NCBI GenBank assembly: GCA_015350385.1
Contig: WNKI01000003.1
Span: forward strand, 609,077-673,076
DNA: 64,000 nt
Origin: Aculops lycopersici
Taxonomy: Eukaryota; Arthropoda; Arachnida; Trombidiformes; Eriophyidae
Direction: 5' to 3'
The notes beneath the pieces are model-generated. The model ran no database searches. It was not told the DNA's origin and saw only the letters and a list, made by a program, of their open reading frames with translations. This document shows, piece after piece, positions 1 through 14,100 of the stretch. Made by a program: the position numbers and the translations under genes. How positions within the stretch are numbered: the first letter of the stretch is position 1; every line of letters starts with the position of its first letter.

Positions 1-39
<39 letters not shown>
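1..39. repeat. (GA)n microsatellite at window edge
   Basis: An uninterrupted GA dinucleotide run begins at the first base of the window, so its full length is unknown. Similar GA/CT tracts recur through the window. Confidence 0.97.
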
Positions 40-42
<3 letters not shown>

Positions 43-3000
43 AGGGAAATATAAAGTTGGCTAGTTTGCGATATGATGGCGCCAGATACACACGAGTCAT
101 CAATCAGTTCGCCAGTGTTGGCCAGTTTCGCCTGGTTTGCGCGTGTGGGCCGGCCAGTTGTTGCGGCGTGTCAATGGCCAGCGAACGAGATGAGTTAGGT
201 TTCAAACTCTCGGTCTTGCTACTTTCCAAGTCCAAGGAGAAGAAGAAGGAGGAGTGACGGTAAGTGAGAGTTAGTTTTGTTAAGGAAATTGAGGCGCCGG
301 TTGGGGGAAGACACCACTTTTGGTGGGCAAAAAGGAAGCGAGGGAGAGAGCGGAAGTTGCGGCCAGACAGATAGACGAGGCGCCGCCAGCGCCAGTCAAG
401 CCTACAACGACTGCCAGCAACCAACTCAACTGCCTCCGCCGACATGACAGGCGACACGACGCGCGACACGCGCAAACTCGCCACTAGCCACCCACTCGGC
501 TTATGATTGAATGGATCCCGCTCGCTGGCCAGCGACCGGAAGTCGGCGGCCAGTCAAGGAAACTCAATTGACTGGCTTCTTACTTCTATTTTCTCTCGCT
601 CTTTACGTAGCTCGATGCAGTTGCTCGTCGTGCTACGCAACTGTCGTCTCATTCATGATGCCGTTTGCAAGGGCGGTGCTTGCAGAGGGAATCGAGCGGT
701 TCCATTCATGCGCCTCCCTCGGCTCGACTACTTGCGTTAGGCACCAACCGGCCGGCCAACGTTACGTAGCGTTACTTAATTCGCCTCGACCACCTCAACC
801 GCCGAGCTGCCAATCATTTTCATCCTCCCACTCGGTTACAGTTAGTATTAGCGGCGGCTCTAAAGCGAACACTAAGCTTATGTATGAAACTCAACAAACG
901 GATTGCACCGCCACCGCCACCAATAAAGACGGCGGCGGCAACGACGACGACGACGACTAAAAGCTTTTTCCAATTTGGAGACAAGAGACTCTGGTACCAG
1001 CTTTCTCTGGTGCCGAAAGTGCAGAGGAACCGGCGGGAGTGACGTAAGATGACAGAGGCGCCTCGGCCACCGCCGCAACCACTTGACTGTGTGAGCGCCG
1101 CGCTCGCGCTCTTTCTTGAGCCGGAAGTGGCACAATAGCAGCCATTCGGGCTCCAGGTGAACTTGTGAGAATTTCCCGCGAGCTGACACCAACTTAAGCG
1201 CGCGCAAGCAACTTATTGCCAATTCGAGTGGCCAGCCAGCTAGCTTGCCAGCGAGAGTTGCCTGCCAGATGCTCCAGGTGACAAATGCAGTCGCCATGCT
1301 CTCTTATGTGACGCGATGTCATGTGACATTGCAGGCTCCTCCTGCCTCATAGCACCTGCTGCTGCTGCCGCTGCCGCTGCCGCTGCAATAAACTCGCCCA
1401 AGATTTGAGATGCTGAGCCAAAGTTACCTCCTCATTCTGCTCCAAGCACAATGCCCTCAACCTTGTCCTTCTTGTGTCTCAGTTCCCCCTCTTTGCCGTC
1501 GAGAAAAATCTCAAGCTTGTAACTTGGAGAAACTTGCCAAGATCCTGTCTTCACGTGCAACCCAAATACCAACCGACTACCGTGCACTTGAGTTTTGTGA
1601 GTTGGAAAAACCGCACTAATGGAACCGAATCATTTGAGTGGCCAGATTTTGTTTCCCCTCGCTGGCAATGCCACGTCCCTTTCCCCATTAATTTTTTCCC
1701 TCTTCTAAACAGAGGAAACAACATGCTCTTCGTCGCCAGGAATTCAAGGTGCTCGCTTCGGAACGCGGCTATTCTGTGTGCAGTGTTTTCGTCCACTCTC
1801 TTACCTGACGCCACATAAAACACAGGTAACCGTTGAACGGAAAGTTGCACGCCAGCGGCTAGCTTGCCTTTGCCGCCGCCACCGCCACTGCTGCTGCCGC
1901 TACTCATGGAGTGTCTTTTCCTGTGCTGCTCAGGTGTTTGTGTCTGTGTATTTCCTCAAGCTAATAGAAGCCCATAAATCACTGCCTCTCTTGTAGCGTC
2001 CATCAGTGGCGTCCATCCCCTCAAGTGGGACGGGAGCACTAGAAGCAGAAGCAGCAGCAGCAGCCCACCTCCGCGGCGTTACCAGCGAGAAAAGCCGCTA
2101 GGTGCCTGGGAAGGTTGGGAGCAGGTTGCAGCGTGCGAGGGAGCTAATGAATCTGGCCAGAGGAAACCTCGGCAAGGCGGTCGCCAGCCAGCCAGCCAGC
2201 CAATGAAATGATTTTGAGACTTCGCCTCGATTTTTTCCATTCACTTGCTCCCTTGCTACTCGTTGCTCACTCGAGGCGCTCGTAAAGAGCGAATCGATTG
2301 GCATCGATTCGCCCCCGTGCCCCAGCTTATGGTGGCAAAAACTCAACCCGCTCTCAGGGTCGCTCGCTCGTTTCCACTTCCGGTTAATGATCGTCATCAA
2401 TTCGTGTGACCAAACGAGGTAGGATGCTGGGAGGCTTTTTCCAGAAGCCACCGCCTCTACACTCCACCGACCAACTGGCGCACCTGTTTCTCCTCTCTTG
2501 CCGTTCCCATCGCCTAGCGACATCGCAACTCTGCGGAGGCCAATTATCAGACTCCTCGCAGTTGCGCTAGTAACATGTCTTCTTCTTCTTCTTCTCTCTA
2601 TCAACGAGGATTGAAGAGGATCAGGAGAGCGCCGGAAATTTGGTGCCAGGTAACCCGCTGCTCTTTTGCTCGCGCCTCCTGACTCGAAAGGCTAGCTGGC
2701 TGACTTACGTCGCTCTCGCCGATGAGTGGAGCACCGACAAAGACCGGCGACTAAACGGAGTCACTGAGTGATGCAAATGCGACCGTCGCGTCGATCGCAT
2801 CGATGAGCGCCTATAAGTAGCGTGGTGGGAGGGTGAGTGAAACTGAGCAGTCTGATTGCGGCCGCGAGGTAAGAGGAATTTGCCGAGTAAAAGAGAGCTC
2901 CGTGATCGGTGAGGCTGGCGAGAAGCGCATTCCGGATCAACGGCAATGGAGGCAGTGGTGGCGGTGGCCAAACTGGAGCAGCAAACTTTTGATGTCCGCT

Positions 3001-6000
3001 GTTGTTGTCGTCTCTGGTGCTCTTGGCGATGATCAAACTAAAACTCAAACTCAGACTCAGACTCAGACTCAGACTCAACGATGACTGAGCTCAGCGCTCG
3101 TTTTAATTGAAACGCCAGTTTGGCCGAGTGGCTGTTAAATTGGCTGTTTTGAACAACCGACTAACTGAGCAACCGATCAAGCGATCAAAAGTTCGGTGCC
3201 TCGAAACGACCACGCCGACTAGCAAAACCTCGCAAGGACTAGGAACAGGCAAAGCGAGGCATCGTGAGGCGAGACGAGGCTAGGCGAAGCGACAAAAGCG
3301 CAACGTCGGCAGCCCAACTCGCGTTGCGGCGCAATTTCGGATTTGAACTTTGGATATCCAATCTCCGGGCCAGCGAGCCGGCGGCCTTTCCTCTGGTCTG
3401 ACACTGACGCAACGCGATCCACGAGGCGCCATAACCGCGAGTCGGCCTCTCGGTCGGCCGCTTGTTGGTCGGTCGGTGGGTTGTTTGAACGAGTGGCCAT
3501 ATCTCGCACGCCGCGAGTTTATGGCTCTTGGTTTTTCCGGAAATGGAAGCAAGGGGCAAAGTGGATTTTCGAACTTGGCCCGGCAGCAACCACTTGCTGC
3601 TGTTTGTTCTCCCGCTCTGCCCCTTCCCTTTTCGCAGTTTCGTTTGTCGCAGTTTCGATTTGGCCAACAATCGCGGGCGGGCGAGCAAACTACCAAATTT
3701 TAAGCGAGAGACAGAAAAACAGACAAACCCAAAGCGAAACCAGAGCCTCGGAACGAAGTGGCGCGCGTCTCCCGGTCCGACGAGTTTGTGCTTCGATGGC
3801 TTGCGAGTCCATTTATCGCTTAAAAATTGAGTTTTGCCGCTGGAGTTTGTGACGTCAACCAGTTTTACTAGCTGCCTCTTCTGTTAGTGATGCGACACTA
3901 ACAGACTAACTGGACTGCGACACCAGAGAGCAAACTGCTGCCCTCGTTTGCTTGTCGATGCTCGCTTTTGCTCGCTAAAAGCGCAAAAGCAATGCCACCA
4001 CCAGCTCGGCCAGAGGCGAGCCGACCGCTAGCTGCTCACTTGGTTGCCACTTCCGGTGGCCTCGCAGTGGTGTAGATTCGGAGCGGCAAGAGTGTAAGTG
4101 CCAGTCGAGGCTAATGCATCCAAACTCTCGGTTAACTCTAGCCCCACGATCGGAGCACGCGGCGGAGGCTAGTTGAACTCCGGAGACTGGCGAGCAAAAC
4201 ACGGGTAGCAGGGAGGAGAGGACAGTCGACTTGTAGTTTTAGTTAGTGGCCTGCCAGCCGGAGAGCCAACCGACTAACTGGCATGCGGCTGGCTTGGGTT
4301 TCAGTTTGCTGTTATGTAACTGCCATTTGGTGACGGCGACGGCGACGGTGACGGTGAAAGAGTGCGACTTACAACACTACAACAAACTAGAGGAGGAGTC
4401 GAAATGGATGAAATACCAACAACAACCGATAGACGCAACCAACGACGAGACGAACAAGGATAAGAATAAGGGGAGTGCGTCACACACACGGTGCACTCTG
4501 GCCGCCTGGTTGCTCATTTCAAATTCAGTTTCCCTGCTTCGGGTGCCTTTTGGGCCGCCGCCGCCGCCACCACCACTGCTGTTTCTCTTCTCCAGTTGCT
4601 CGTTGCAATGTTAACGTAGCGACTTTGCGTCAGTTTGGCGATCATAAAATTTATATATATAAATTTGCCACTTTTATTGGCACCCACGAGTCTTCAGTGG
4701 AGTTGGTGTTGGTGTTGGGATTGTGAGCAAGTTAAATGAGCGAATACCAGCAAAAAGGACAAGAACACAAGGGGAAAAAGACTTCCTCTCTCTCTCTCTC
4801 TCTCTCTCTTTTACTGCACTGTAGCCCATCTGATCAGCGGCTGATCGTAAGGCGATTTTGCTCCACTTTTCCCCTGGCAAAGTTTCCCCCTCGAAAACGC
4901 GGACAAGATGATGACGCAACTCTCGCGCCAACAGGATAAAGTTAAAGTGGCAAACGGGAGCAACAGCGGCACAAAAGGTTAGGCGCCCAGCGCAAGCAAA
5001 GTGGCAAAACTCCTCCAGCTGCGACTTTCTTCTCCTTGCCCATCGTCTTCGTCCTCGTCTTCGCCTTCGTCATCGTCGCTAGCTGGCAACCAGCAACCGA
5101 AATTTCAGTTCCTTTTTCTCGGGGGACAAAACAGTAAAAGTTGAATAGCCTTTTTTCTCTCTTCCTCTCTGGCGCTAGTCTAGCGTGTGGTCTGGTGGTC
5201 TTGTGTGGCTGCTCTCTTCGCACTTCCGCTCGGCCGCCACGATAATTGAATTCTCCGCTTCGGTTTGTTTTGTTCAGCTTTCCTCTCTCTCTCTCTCTCT
5301 TCCTCACTCTCCGTTCTGTCGAGTCACACTATTGAAACTGGGAACTGCAAGATGGCCGAGCTGATAGATAGAGCGCAAAGGCAAGTCATTTTCCATTGAC
5401 TTGGCGTCGCTCTCTCTTCCGTTGTCTTTGCTCACTTGCCTTTAGTTGTTGTCGTTGCAAATGCGATTGTCGCTGTCGTTGTTGCTGTTGCTGTTGTGAC
5501 TTTTGTCCCTGTGTTTGTATGTGTAGAATCTGGAGGAGTTTTGCCTCTTTCCCTTGACGCACGCCAACCAAGAGACCGGCCAAAAGTAGCACAATTGACG
5601 ACTAGCTGCACGCAGTTTATGCTCTTCCTCTGTCTCTCTTTTTCGACTCTGATTCTCTTAATTCGAAGCGAAGCCCAAAGAATCGACAGTTGGTCGCAGC
5701 GTGGCGACAATTAGCGCCCGTTGACATGACTGCTGGCCACTTACTTGGCCACTTGTTAGCTGGTTGCCGCTAATGAGCAACAACCTTTCTCTTGTCTATG
5801 TTCTGTTTGGTTTCCTTGGCTCGTGGGCGTGGCTTTGCGTTGCTAACTAACCAACACCGACTAATATCACTGAAGCACGAAACAGTAACAGGGAGGGAGA
5901 GAGATGGACTTATTTCAATTGGTCCCCTCGTTCACTTACAATCCCCTCTCTCATTCTCTCTGTTTGGCCACTTGGATTGCCGCTGCTCTATTTTGGTGGC

Positions 6001-8449
6001 CACGTATAATGGAATACAATCGAGTGGTCGCTGCTCTTTTCGATGGCAATAAGGATGGCTATGGCTATGGCGACGAAAAGAGCAGCATAAGGTTGCTCAT
6101 ACCACAAACCGACTTGCGCTTTCGTTTCTCGAGAAACGAATAGTGATTGTGCATTGTAATGCAAATTAAAGCGACGCGAGCTCGCCACTCGCAGGACTTG
6201 GAAACAAACAGACCAAGCCAAGCCAAACTAAATCAAACTAAACTAAACTGCATTACACTAAAGCTGAAATGGCTTAGCTAAACGTAAGCTCTAGAGAGTT
6301 GAGCGGCCAAGTGAGGAGTAAAGCAAGTGGCTAGTTAAACTTGCTTGCCGGCCAACCGACCGGCCGGCCAGCCGCCTGGTTAGCTAACCATTCGAATAAA
6401 TCCGTTCGCTTTCAACACTTTCAATGCAAATTTCGCCACTTTGTTGCCATCTAAGGATCTATCCAGTGAATTGTCCCACTCTGCTCGACTGCTCGCTTTC
6501 GCTGAATGCTCACTTCAAGCATCAGCTTGCCCGACGCTGTAGCCAATTGTTCTTTTGGCTGCTCACTTGGTTGCGAGCCCACTGAGGGCGTGCGAACATT
6601 GCGACCCGTTAGTGTGGAAAGACCAACTTAGTGGTTGCTGCTGCTGCTAGCCTCTCGCTCACCTGGAGATGCTACCTGCGCGTAGTATCTCCGAGCAACT
6701 ACCTGTCGGCTTCTTCAAGATTCGAGCAGTCAGAGGCCGCTGGCGACGGCGGCGAGCTAACAAATTGAATCACCGGCCATTCGGTGAGTCGGACGACTGA
6801 CTGACTGACTCTCGTTGAGGTGGCCAACAAGTTGGCCGACCTTCAGGCGGCCAAATAAAGAGCAACGCTTTTTGGTTGTGGTTGCTATCACTGCTGCTGC
6901 TGCTGCTGCCATCGACTATGAGTTTAGCTTTGACTTCGACTTCGACTAGCGAATCAAGTGCAAAAGGAACTGCTATAGCAACCAAATTACTAACCGCCAA
7001 AGTTAACTATTGCTAATGCGCTCCCTGTTTCAGCTCGTCCTTTTGCATAAGCTTGTTATTCCTCTTTCTCTATCCTCTAACTTTTGCTCGCAATCACAAC
7101 TCTCACCGCTCACTTGTCGCCTTGGTATTTGGAGCTCACTTTACTGGTGGTTGCTGCACTTTCCGTTCAGGTGGGAACTCGGCAACAACAAACCACATTG
7201 TTAAGTTTTTCTGCGCGCCTCTCGCTCCTCGTTCACTTGGGTGTGACATCAGTCGCAGTTAGTTAGTTAGTCGGTCGGTCGGTCGGTCGGTTGGCTAGTC
7301 AGTTAGAATGAGTAGGGAGATTGAAAGGTAGTCGGCAAAACTGACGAATGGCGCGAATCCCAATCTAACAGAAAGAGGAGAAAAACCACACAGACATAAG
7401 GAGCAAGCGAGCATCGACTGGTAAAGTTTGATTCCACTCAATTGCCAAGTGGAACCACAAGTGGAAAACAACTGCCTTCTTCTCGTTGCCATCCAGTTAG
7501 TTGTTGTACCATAACCATAATTTTGTTTGCTATTATTCACTTTTGCTTGCCAGCTTCCTCTACCTGACGTTGTGGTCGTCAATCGTAAACTTGGCAAGTT
7601 GGCTCGCTAGCTTACCAATTTGAATACTTGCCGAATACTTTTTGAGTGAGCGTAAGGTACGCAACGTTGTTACCTGGGAAGCTAAGGAGAGAAGTTAAGA
7701 TTAAAACAGAGTAGAAGTAAACTAAGTAACCAGTCGAGTTACTTAAACTGACCGATGACAGGTAAGCTTCACCTAGCTTCAGCCACGAGTGATGAGTTGC
7801 CCAGTTGACGGCCCTAAGCTAGTGCCTGCTGGCCAACCGTCAGGCGAATGAGGCAAACTAATCAAATCAACGACAACAAACCGCAAAGAAAACGACGAGT
7901 TCGCTATTGGTCGCCATCGTCGTCGGCGCCAAGATCAAAGACTAGACAAAATTTGGCCTAGAGGACGGGCGGGTGTATCAAATTACCGCACACATTAACC
8001 TGTTTAATTAGCGCAAAGTCGCGCCAATTTTATCTCCATAGCTCGATCTCATGCGCTCTGTTGGGCTGTCGCTTCGCCTTTTCCATCTTCACCTTTACTC
8101 AGGTCTTCTTTTTGCCACTTGCCTCACCTCACCGCCCATCTGGCACTTAAGGTAGCCAGTTAGATAGACGACTTAGCTTGCCAAGACCAGCTTGAGACTT
8201 CGCCAGCTAAAGCCAGTGCCTGTCGCCGGTGATTTATGGTTATCGTTATGGTTTGAACAACTCGCTCCCTCATTAGTCTTGCACATCATCACCTCTACTG
8301 AATGTCGAAGTTCAGGATCATTATCATCAGGTGAGCGAAAGAGAAGGTGGCTAAAAAGCCATACTAACTACAACTCAAAATTGGAAACCAGGCCCCACTG
8401 GCCCTCTGTTTGTTTAGGCTCCCGGTACACTGAAATCTAAGGCGCAACT
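40..8449. other. Non-coding region, simple-repeat and motif rich
   Basis: I see no recognisable protein domain, tRNA or convincing exon here. Open frames up to about 170 codons overlap on both strands, show no family motifs and look like chance frames in stop-poor DNA. The stretch holds short tandem repeats, such as (ACTCAG)n at 3049-3076, (TC)n near 4785-4809 and 5283-5300, and GTTA/GTCG units near 7258-7292. It also holds ETS-type octamers at 536, 1121, 2376 and 4049, and several CAGGTAA heptamers. It could be intergenic regulatory DNA or part of a long intron of a gene beyond the window; the sequence does not decide. Confidence 0.6.
3049..3076. repeat. (ACTCAG)n hexamer repeat
   Basis: More than four perfect tandem copies of the hexamer ACTCAG occur here, preceded by degenerate ACTCAA units. 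Confidence 0.9.
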
Positions 8450-9690
8450 TCTAAATTAAATAGTTTTTAGATTTTCAAAGATACTAAGAATACAACGTTG
8501 AATCCTGCATGCGGAAATCTCAACTAGTTCCCGAGTTATACCCTCGAACGTGTATTCGGGATCCCCGATATTTCGTGAAATTCCCGACGATCCCGACACT
8601 GATTCTTGCATGTTTCCACTTCCTATCCCGGCCTGCGCAGAACCCGTAAGAAGTGGTTGCCATTGCGCGTCAGATACGCTCTGGGGCCCACTGACCACCT
8701 AGCGACACGGATCGAGGTACAGCCGCTCAAGAGATGGTGAGAATCGTAAGAATCATCGGAATCAATCCACCAAGTAGACCTCAACATGACGGCAAAAACC
8801 GTCTTTTGATGACACTTGTATTGCAAAAGTTATGCAAGATACACTGAAAATAAACACTGCAAACGACTCAGAAGCTGCATTCTGAGCTTCCGGTCGCGTC
8901 GGCGTCTTGCAATCGCTCATAGTTTTCAAGATACAGATGTTTCTTGGAAGGTCTTTTCGCCTAAATCTACGTCGATGTTGGACCAATAGATCCGGTGAAG
9001 AAATTTGCTCTTCATCTCTGCCAGAAGGCCTCGGTGAGTCGAGGGGCTAGAGGCTGGACCGTTCACTCGCCGAGAAAGGAGGGGTCTAGTCGAGGACAGC
9101 GAGGTGTCGTCACATCCAGTTCCGACAGGCTACTCAGGGATATCTGTATTTATGTCGGAACAACGAAGGGGTAAGATTCTATGCTCGCCGACGTGATAAT
9201 GGGGTCTATTTTGTGTAAAGCTCGCAATTTCTATACTTGATCATATCTTCTCGCAAATTTTAGCTCACATTCCCCCAAAGTCCTACTAAATTGCACACAG
9301 AGTTTTTATTTTTGGTCACTCTCTGATTTTCACGTCAATTGCGCGACTTAAGGATACAGATAAACCCGAGTTAGTTTGTTGCCGGAAGTACTATGATATC
9401 GAGCGATGCAAATACGCTAAACTCATGTCTAACTGAGATTACTGTGGCATTTTGGTGGAAAAATATGCACCTACTAAAGATTGGTACTTCCGGAGAAAAT
9501 CCATGGAACAATAGTATAATTTTGGACATAATTTCTGCACCTGTTGCAATAGTTGCACTAAATTTTGACCACACCATACCCAAATGACCACAAAAATATC
9601 TAGCGACTTGCTCTAATCACCGCTCGAATATTTTATCCACAATCAGATCTCACGACGACACAAGAAAGGCCCCAAATGTGACATTACTAG
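8450..9690 (+). mobile_element. Dispersed repeat, copy A
   Basis: This stretch matches the reverse complement of 23150-24410. The core (about 8640-9585 here against 23283-24226) is roughly 95% identical by eye, with almost no indels (944 against 943 bases). Similarity fades outward on both sides: near 85-90% at 8525-8640, patchy to 8450, and patchy from 9590 to about 9690. I see no terminal inverted repeat or target-site duplication. The longest frames are about 75 codons, and all frames are interrupted in the core, so it is not an intact protein-coding element. It looks like a fragment of a non-autonomous or decayed transposable element. The family is not recognised. Confidence 0.8.
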
Positions 9691-9840
9691 AACTGCGCGC
9701 TTCTTTTGCACAATGCACGAATGATCCCAAAAATAGAGCGTATTTAATGAGTGAGCTTTGTTCGAAACAGCAATGAAAATACATGGGGAGGCGTCCAGGG
9801 GAGCTCGATCGAAAATTGATATGGTGAGGGTTCGATATCA

Positions 9841-10160
9841 CCTGATTAATGACCCAATAAACTGTAGAGTATTTCTTCGATCCGGATTGAAGAATGACGA
9901 TGAGAATAAGCAGACCAGAAACAAAAAGTGGAACTATGGTGTAAATGATGGCGAGGCAATGGTTGTCGCCAGGTAAATGTGTTCAATTTTATTTTTGAGA
10001 TCACAGCTGTGTGGTTGTTGTTTGTTCTATTTGATTCATTTGATGAATCGATCATCAATTAGATTTAATCACATTGTTGAGGAATTTCCAATATCATTAA
10101 TAAAGGCAGAGTTGCGCATGCTTTTGCTCCAGGTAAAAGTTGATCGATTGATTCCTAACC
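9841..10160. other. Short non-coding spacer
   Basis: This lies between repeat copy A and the 3' end of the minus-strand SEA/TSP1/LDLa gene. It includes the probable 3' untranslated region of that gene. No clear polyadenylation hexamer stands out. Confidence 0.5.
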
Positions 10161-11137
10161 TTAAGCTAAGCAGTCGCGCTCATCAGAGTTGTCGTAACAA
10201 TTTGCGTGGCCATCGCATCGTTTTGAAAGGGGAATGCAGGCTGAGTCATGGCAGCGCCACTCTTCCGGCAAACACTCGCTATCGTGGATGCACTTGAAGG
10301 CATTCGAGCCAACAGGTTGGCAGAGTTGGTTGTGGGCCTTGCACCAGCCGCCGCAGCCGCTTTCGTCGGTGCGATCCTTGATTTTGGCACAGAAGGGAAC
10401 CTTTTGGGTGATGAGCAGTAGGCAAATTTCATCGCTGGTGCAATTTGAGCAGGACGTTTGGCCTCCACTTAGCTGGGTGCTAGTCGATTGGTCGAAGGGC
10501 ATCGAAGGTGTCGAGAGAATGGCAAGACCGATGTCATTGGTGACATTGTTTCCAAAATCCACCAATGTTGGCGGCGAAACAGAGGACACCAAGACAGGTG
10601 TTAGCTGAACAGGTGGCTGGTTGTTGTTATTGTTGTTGCTATTGCCATTGCCATTATTATCCTGCTGCGACTGGTAGTTGTAGTCGTCGCCGCCGCCGCC
10701 GCCATTACGCAAGCCAGACTTTGCGGGTCGCTCGAGGTTTTGGCGGGCCATTTGCAGGGGCATAATGGAGGGAAGCGAAGGGGGCGGGCCAAGGGTAAAA
10801 GTGGGCGGCGCGTCCTGCATCTTGCTGGGCGCATCGCTCATGTGCTGACTCTCGACCACCTGTGAGTTGCAAATCCTTGAACACTCGTCCACTTCAAGGT
10901 CGAGATCCATCATGTTAAATCGTTGACGACAATGGATTGGCTCCACCTGAGCGCCGGTGTCTTGGACGATGCACTTCCTGGCGCGCGAATGAATGCGGCC
11001 CGTGTCGCAATTGCCCTCCTTGTTAACGCACGGCGACCACTGCGACCACTCGCTCCAGACCACCTTGTTGAGGAGGTCAGTTTTGTCGTTTCCGGTCTGT
11101 TGTTGCTGTTGCGATACCGAGGAGGATGTTGGCACTT
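10161..11137 (-). CDS. Exon 5 of the SEA/TSP1/LDLa gene: TSP1, low complexity, LDLa
   Basis: This 977-nt terminal exon follows acceptor ACTTTAG. Residues about 527-591 carry WSEWSQWSPC, with the spaced Trp residues typical of C-mannosylated TSP1 repeats and several later cysteines. A Gly/Asp/Asn/Gln low-complexity linker follows, then a Cys-rich stretch. The last 39 residues form an LDLa module: WRC, ACIPLSKRCDG, and the calcium-box residues DNSDERDC. The stop codon lies two residues after the last Cys. Confidence 0.88.
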
Positions 11138-14100
11138 CTAAAGTTGGTTCGACTGTTCAATAAGAAGGAGAGAGGGTGGAGTTAGTTTTTGTCTCGAGAG
11201 AGAAAGAATTAAATTTTTCAATGGAAATCAATATGAAAACAAACCAAGAGACTTACCTATCACGCCAGCGCCGCCAATAGAGGGCGTCAGCTGCGAGCTC
11301 AATCCCAAGTCGCCCCTCAGCGAGGGCGTCAGGAGTTCCGGCGGCACGAGGCCAGTGTTGAGATCCTTGTCTGGGACGGCTGTTTCAATTTAATGCGGTT
11401 TTTTCGTGGTTGTAGTTGTTGTCGTTGTTGGGCAACCGAACGAAGGAACAGGAAGTGGGAGAAAAAGTTGATTAGTGATCGTGAGTTTAAAGCGTGAAAG
11501 GCAAATTTTACGCTCTTGCCGTGATTATTTCAGCTTCTTCCATTGCTTTCGCTAGTACTGCTGCTACTACCTAGCTTCCAGCAAAACTTTTGCTTATGCG
11601 GCTGTTACAATTATGATTACGATTACAACGATGGCCACTTGAAGTTCGGCTCTTGAAGTTCGGCCTCGCACTTCTTTGCACAAAAAGCAACAGCAGCAAA
11701 TGAATGCTCTTGCTTCAACAACTTGAACTGCGTGCAATATGCAATTTGGTGCCGACGGCGGCCGTGATTTTAACGCGCTCAAATCGCGTTGGCGGCGTAT
11801 GATAGCGCTGTAAATGATATGATTCGATGAGTCATTAGAGAAACCAAGTGGCTGCTGCTTGCGTTGCTCGTCGAGATCGTGACGTTAGGTGAGAAATTCA
11901 GCCAAGTTTCTCTTATTTTACGACGACTACGACGACGGCGAGATGATCTAATTTTGGGCGACAGGAGACTGGACGCCAATCATATTAGGCGACTGGCTAC
12001 GCGTTGCAAAGTCAGTCATCGAAGACTGGAGAGATTGGCTCACGTTCAAGTTGTGAGTCTTTCTATGGTGCTATCGTCGTCGTCTTCGTGGTCGTGCAAA
12101 TGGCGAGCTAGCTGGCAAAAACTATGCTAGTATCGCCACTACCACTTTCAATGACACTGACCGACAAAAGTAAATGTCACTAGGACTTAATTGGATTCTT
12201 ATTCCAACCACGCGACTCAATGTATGCCGCGACTACAATTGGATCGTGGCCCACAACTTCCGCTCGATTCAAACGGTCGCTCACAACAACCACCGACGAC
12301 CAGTGAGGATGAGCGACATTGCCACGTTCAGAGGATTAAACTCTCCTGTTTGCACTTGGACTTGTCGGTGGCAGTCGAGTTCGGTGTCACTGCATTCGAT
12401 TGCTCTTCTCTTCTCTCTATCTCTTCCCTTCCTCTTCTCCTTCTTCTCGGTTGGAACCATCGACGACACGAAACTTCGTGACCATGTTAGTATTGTGAAT
12501 AGAAGGAAAGAGAGAGGATATGAGCTCCCTAGACTATCAGTACCATCTACCATTGGCCTGGTCATAATAGTCGACACTTTCGATTGGTTGATTCGCTGCA
12601 CACCTTCGATTTGGTTCACTTTGTGTGGGAACCAAATGGAGAGCGAACAAAGGAGCTAGCGACCGGAAATGTAGTTATGTAACCAACTTTCGCTCTCAGT
12701 TGCTACTGCTGCGCCGCTATCGCTGTTGTCGTTCTCGTTGTTTACAACTAACACCGATCCGATCTGAACCCAACTGAACAGTCGACAACCGGAAGTTGCG
12801 AGTCGCAGATCAGTGGCTTCCCCGCGTGCAGAGTTGCAAAAATTGTGCAACTTTTGCCAGTGGTTGCCCGATAAGTAGCCGATGATTAGTGGCCATGAGC
12901 AGCTAGTAGGGTGCATAATCTAACTCATATAGGTGCCTAACAAATCTTGCTCTTCTACTCATTCATTCGTCCGAAACACCAGAGTAAGACTACATCAGAA
13001 GTTGAAGCTAGATGAATCGGTTGATATAAGACAGACGCATGTTAATTTTGTCATAATAAAAATAACAATAACAGCGTTGCCATCGTCGACTTCTTGGTCG
13101 TTTTCACAAGTTCTTTCGAGTCGCCTTTGGTCGGCGTCAGGTGAATGAAGTGCACGAGCGGACATAAAAATCATCGACCGACGAGAGAGGCGATATGAGT
13201 TATGTAACCAACTCAATCAAATTGCTTGCTCTTTCTTGCCTTCGACTCGATGGCAAGTGGTTGTGGCGGCGGCTACGTTGACCACACAAACGCAATCGAA
13301 GCTTCTCTTTACAATGCGGTAACTATCGAAAAATGAAGAGGGAGAATGAGAGAAATTGGAATCCGGATGCAAGTCAAAGTGGCAAAGTGGCCGCCTGTTT
13401 CGTGAGATCTCAATTCATTGTCTGCTACTCCTCTTCGGCTTCGCTTCCTCCAGCTCTCATTTCTACCACGCGAGCAATCTAGTCTTCTCCTCTTTGTTGG
13501 CCATAACAAGTGGCCATTCAGAATGGCGTCCTTAGTAGTCGTCGTCGTCGTCGTCGCCGGACATAAGTTACGGCCAATATAAAGTTGCAGTCAATTCAGT
13601 GCCGGCAGCAAATGAGCAAATTTGCGCGCGCCCATTGAATGCTGCCCGCAAGTGCGGCGACTGTAACTCCAACTGCAACTTCAAGGGAGGCAATCAAGAG
13701 GAAGTGTAGTTTTGTAATATTCGCTCGCGCAATGAACGAGGCAATGGGTGCAGGTGAATGGCTAGTTGCAACAAGATCCGCTTCCATCTAACGTAAGTTG
13801 CCTCGCTTCAATGCGAGTTTCTTCTCTCTGAAATTGGACTCCAGATTGTTCATTTGGTTCGCGCTGCCATCGAGAGTTCGACTAGTTGGAGGCGACAAAC
13901 AGGTGCACTGTTCCACTCGCTCAAATGCTCGCTTGAGCTTACCTGCCGCTTGATTGGCTCTGACTTTGGCTCTCGTCTTGGCTGCAAAGTCACTGAGAGA
14001 AGAGCCACTGGCCAGACAGACGGAAACTTTATGGCCAAACTTTATCATGTTTCTTGATACTAAAGAGGACAGTAAGCAGCGAGATGGTAAAAAAGGGCGA

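Noticed and set aside
8762..8986. A 74-codon frame conserved between repeat copies A and B
   Set aside because: Its conservation follows from the high nucleotide identity of the whole repeat. Neither side extends, and no transposase motif was seen.
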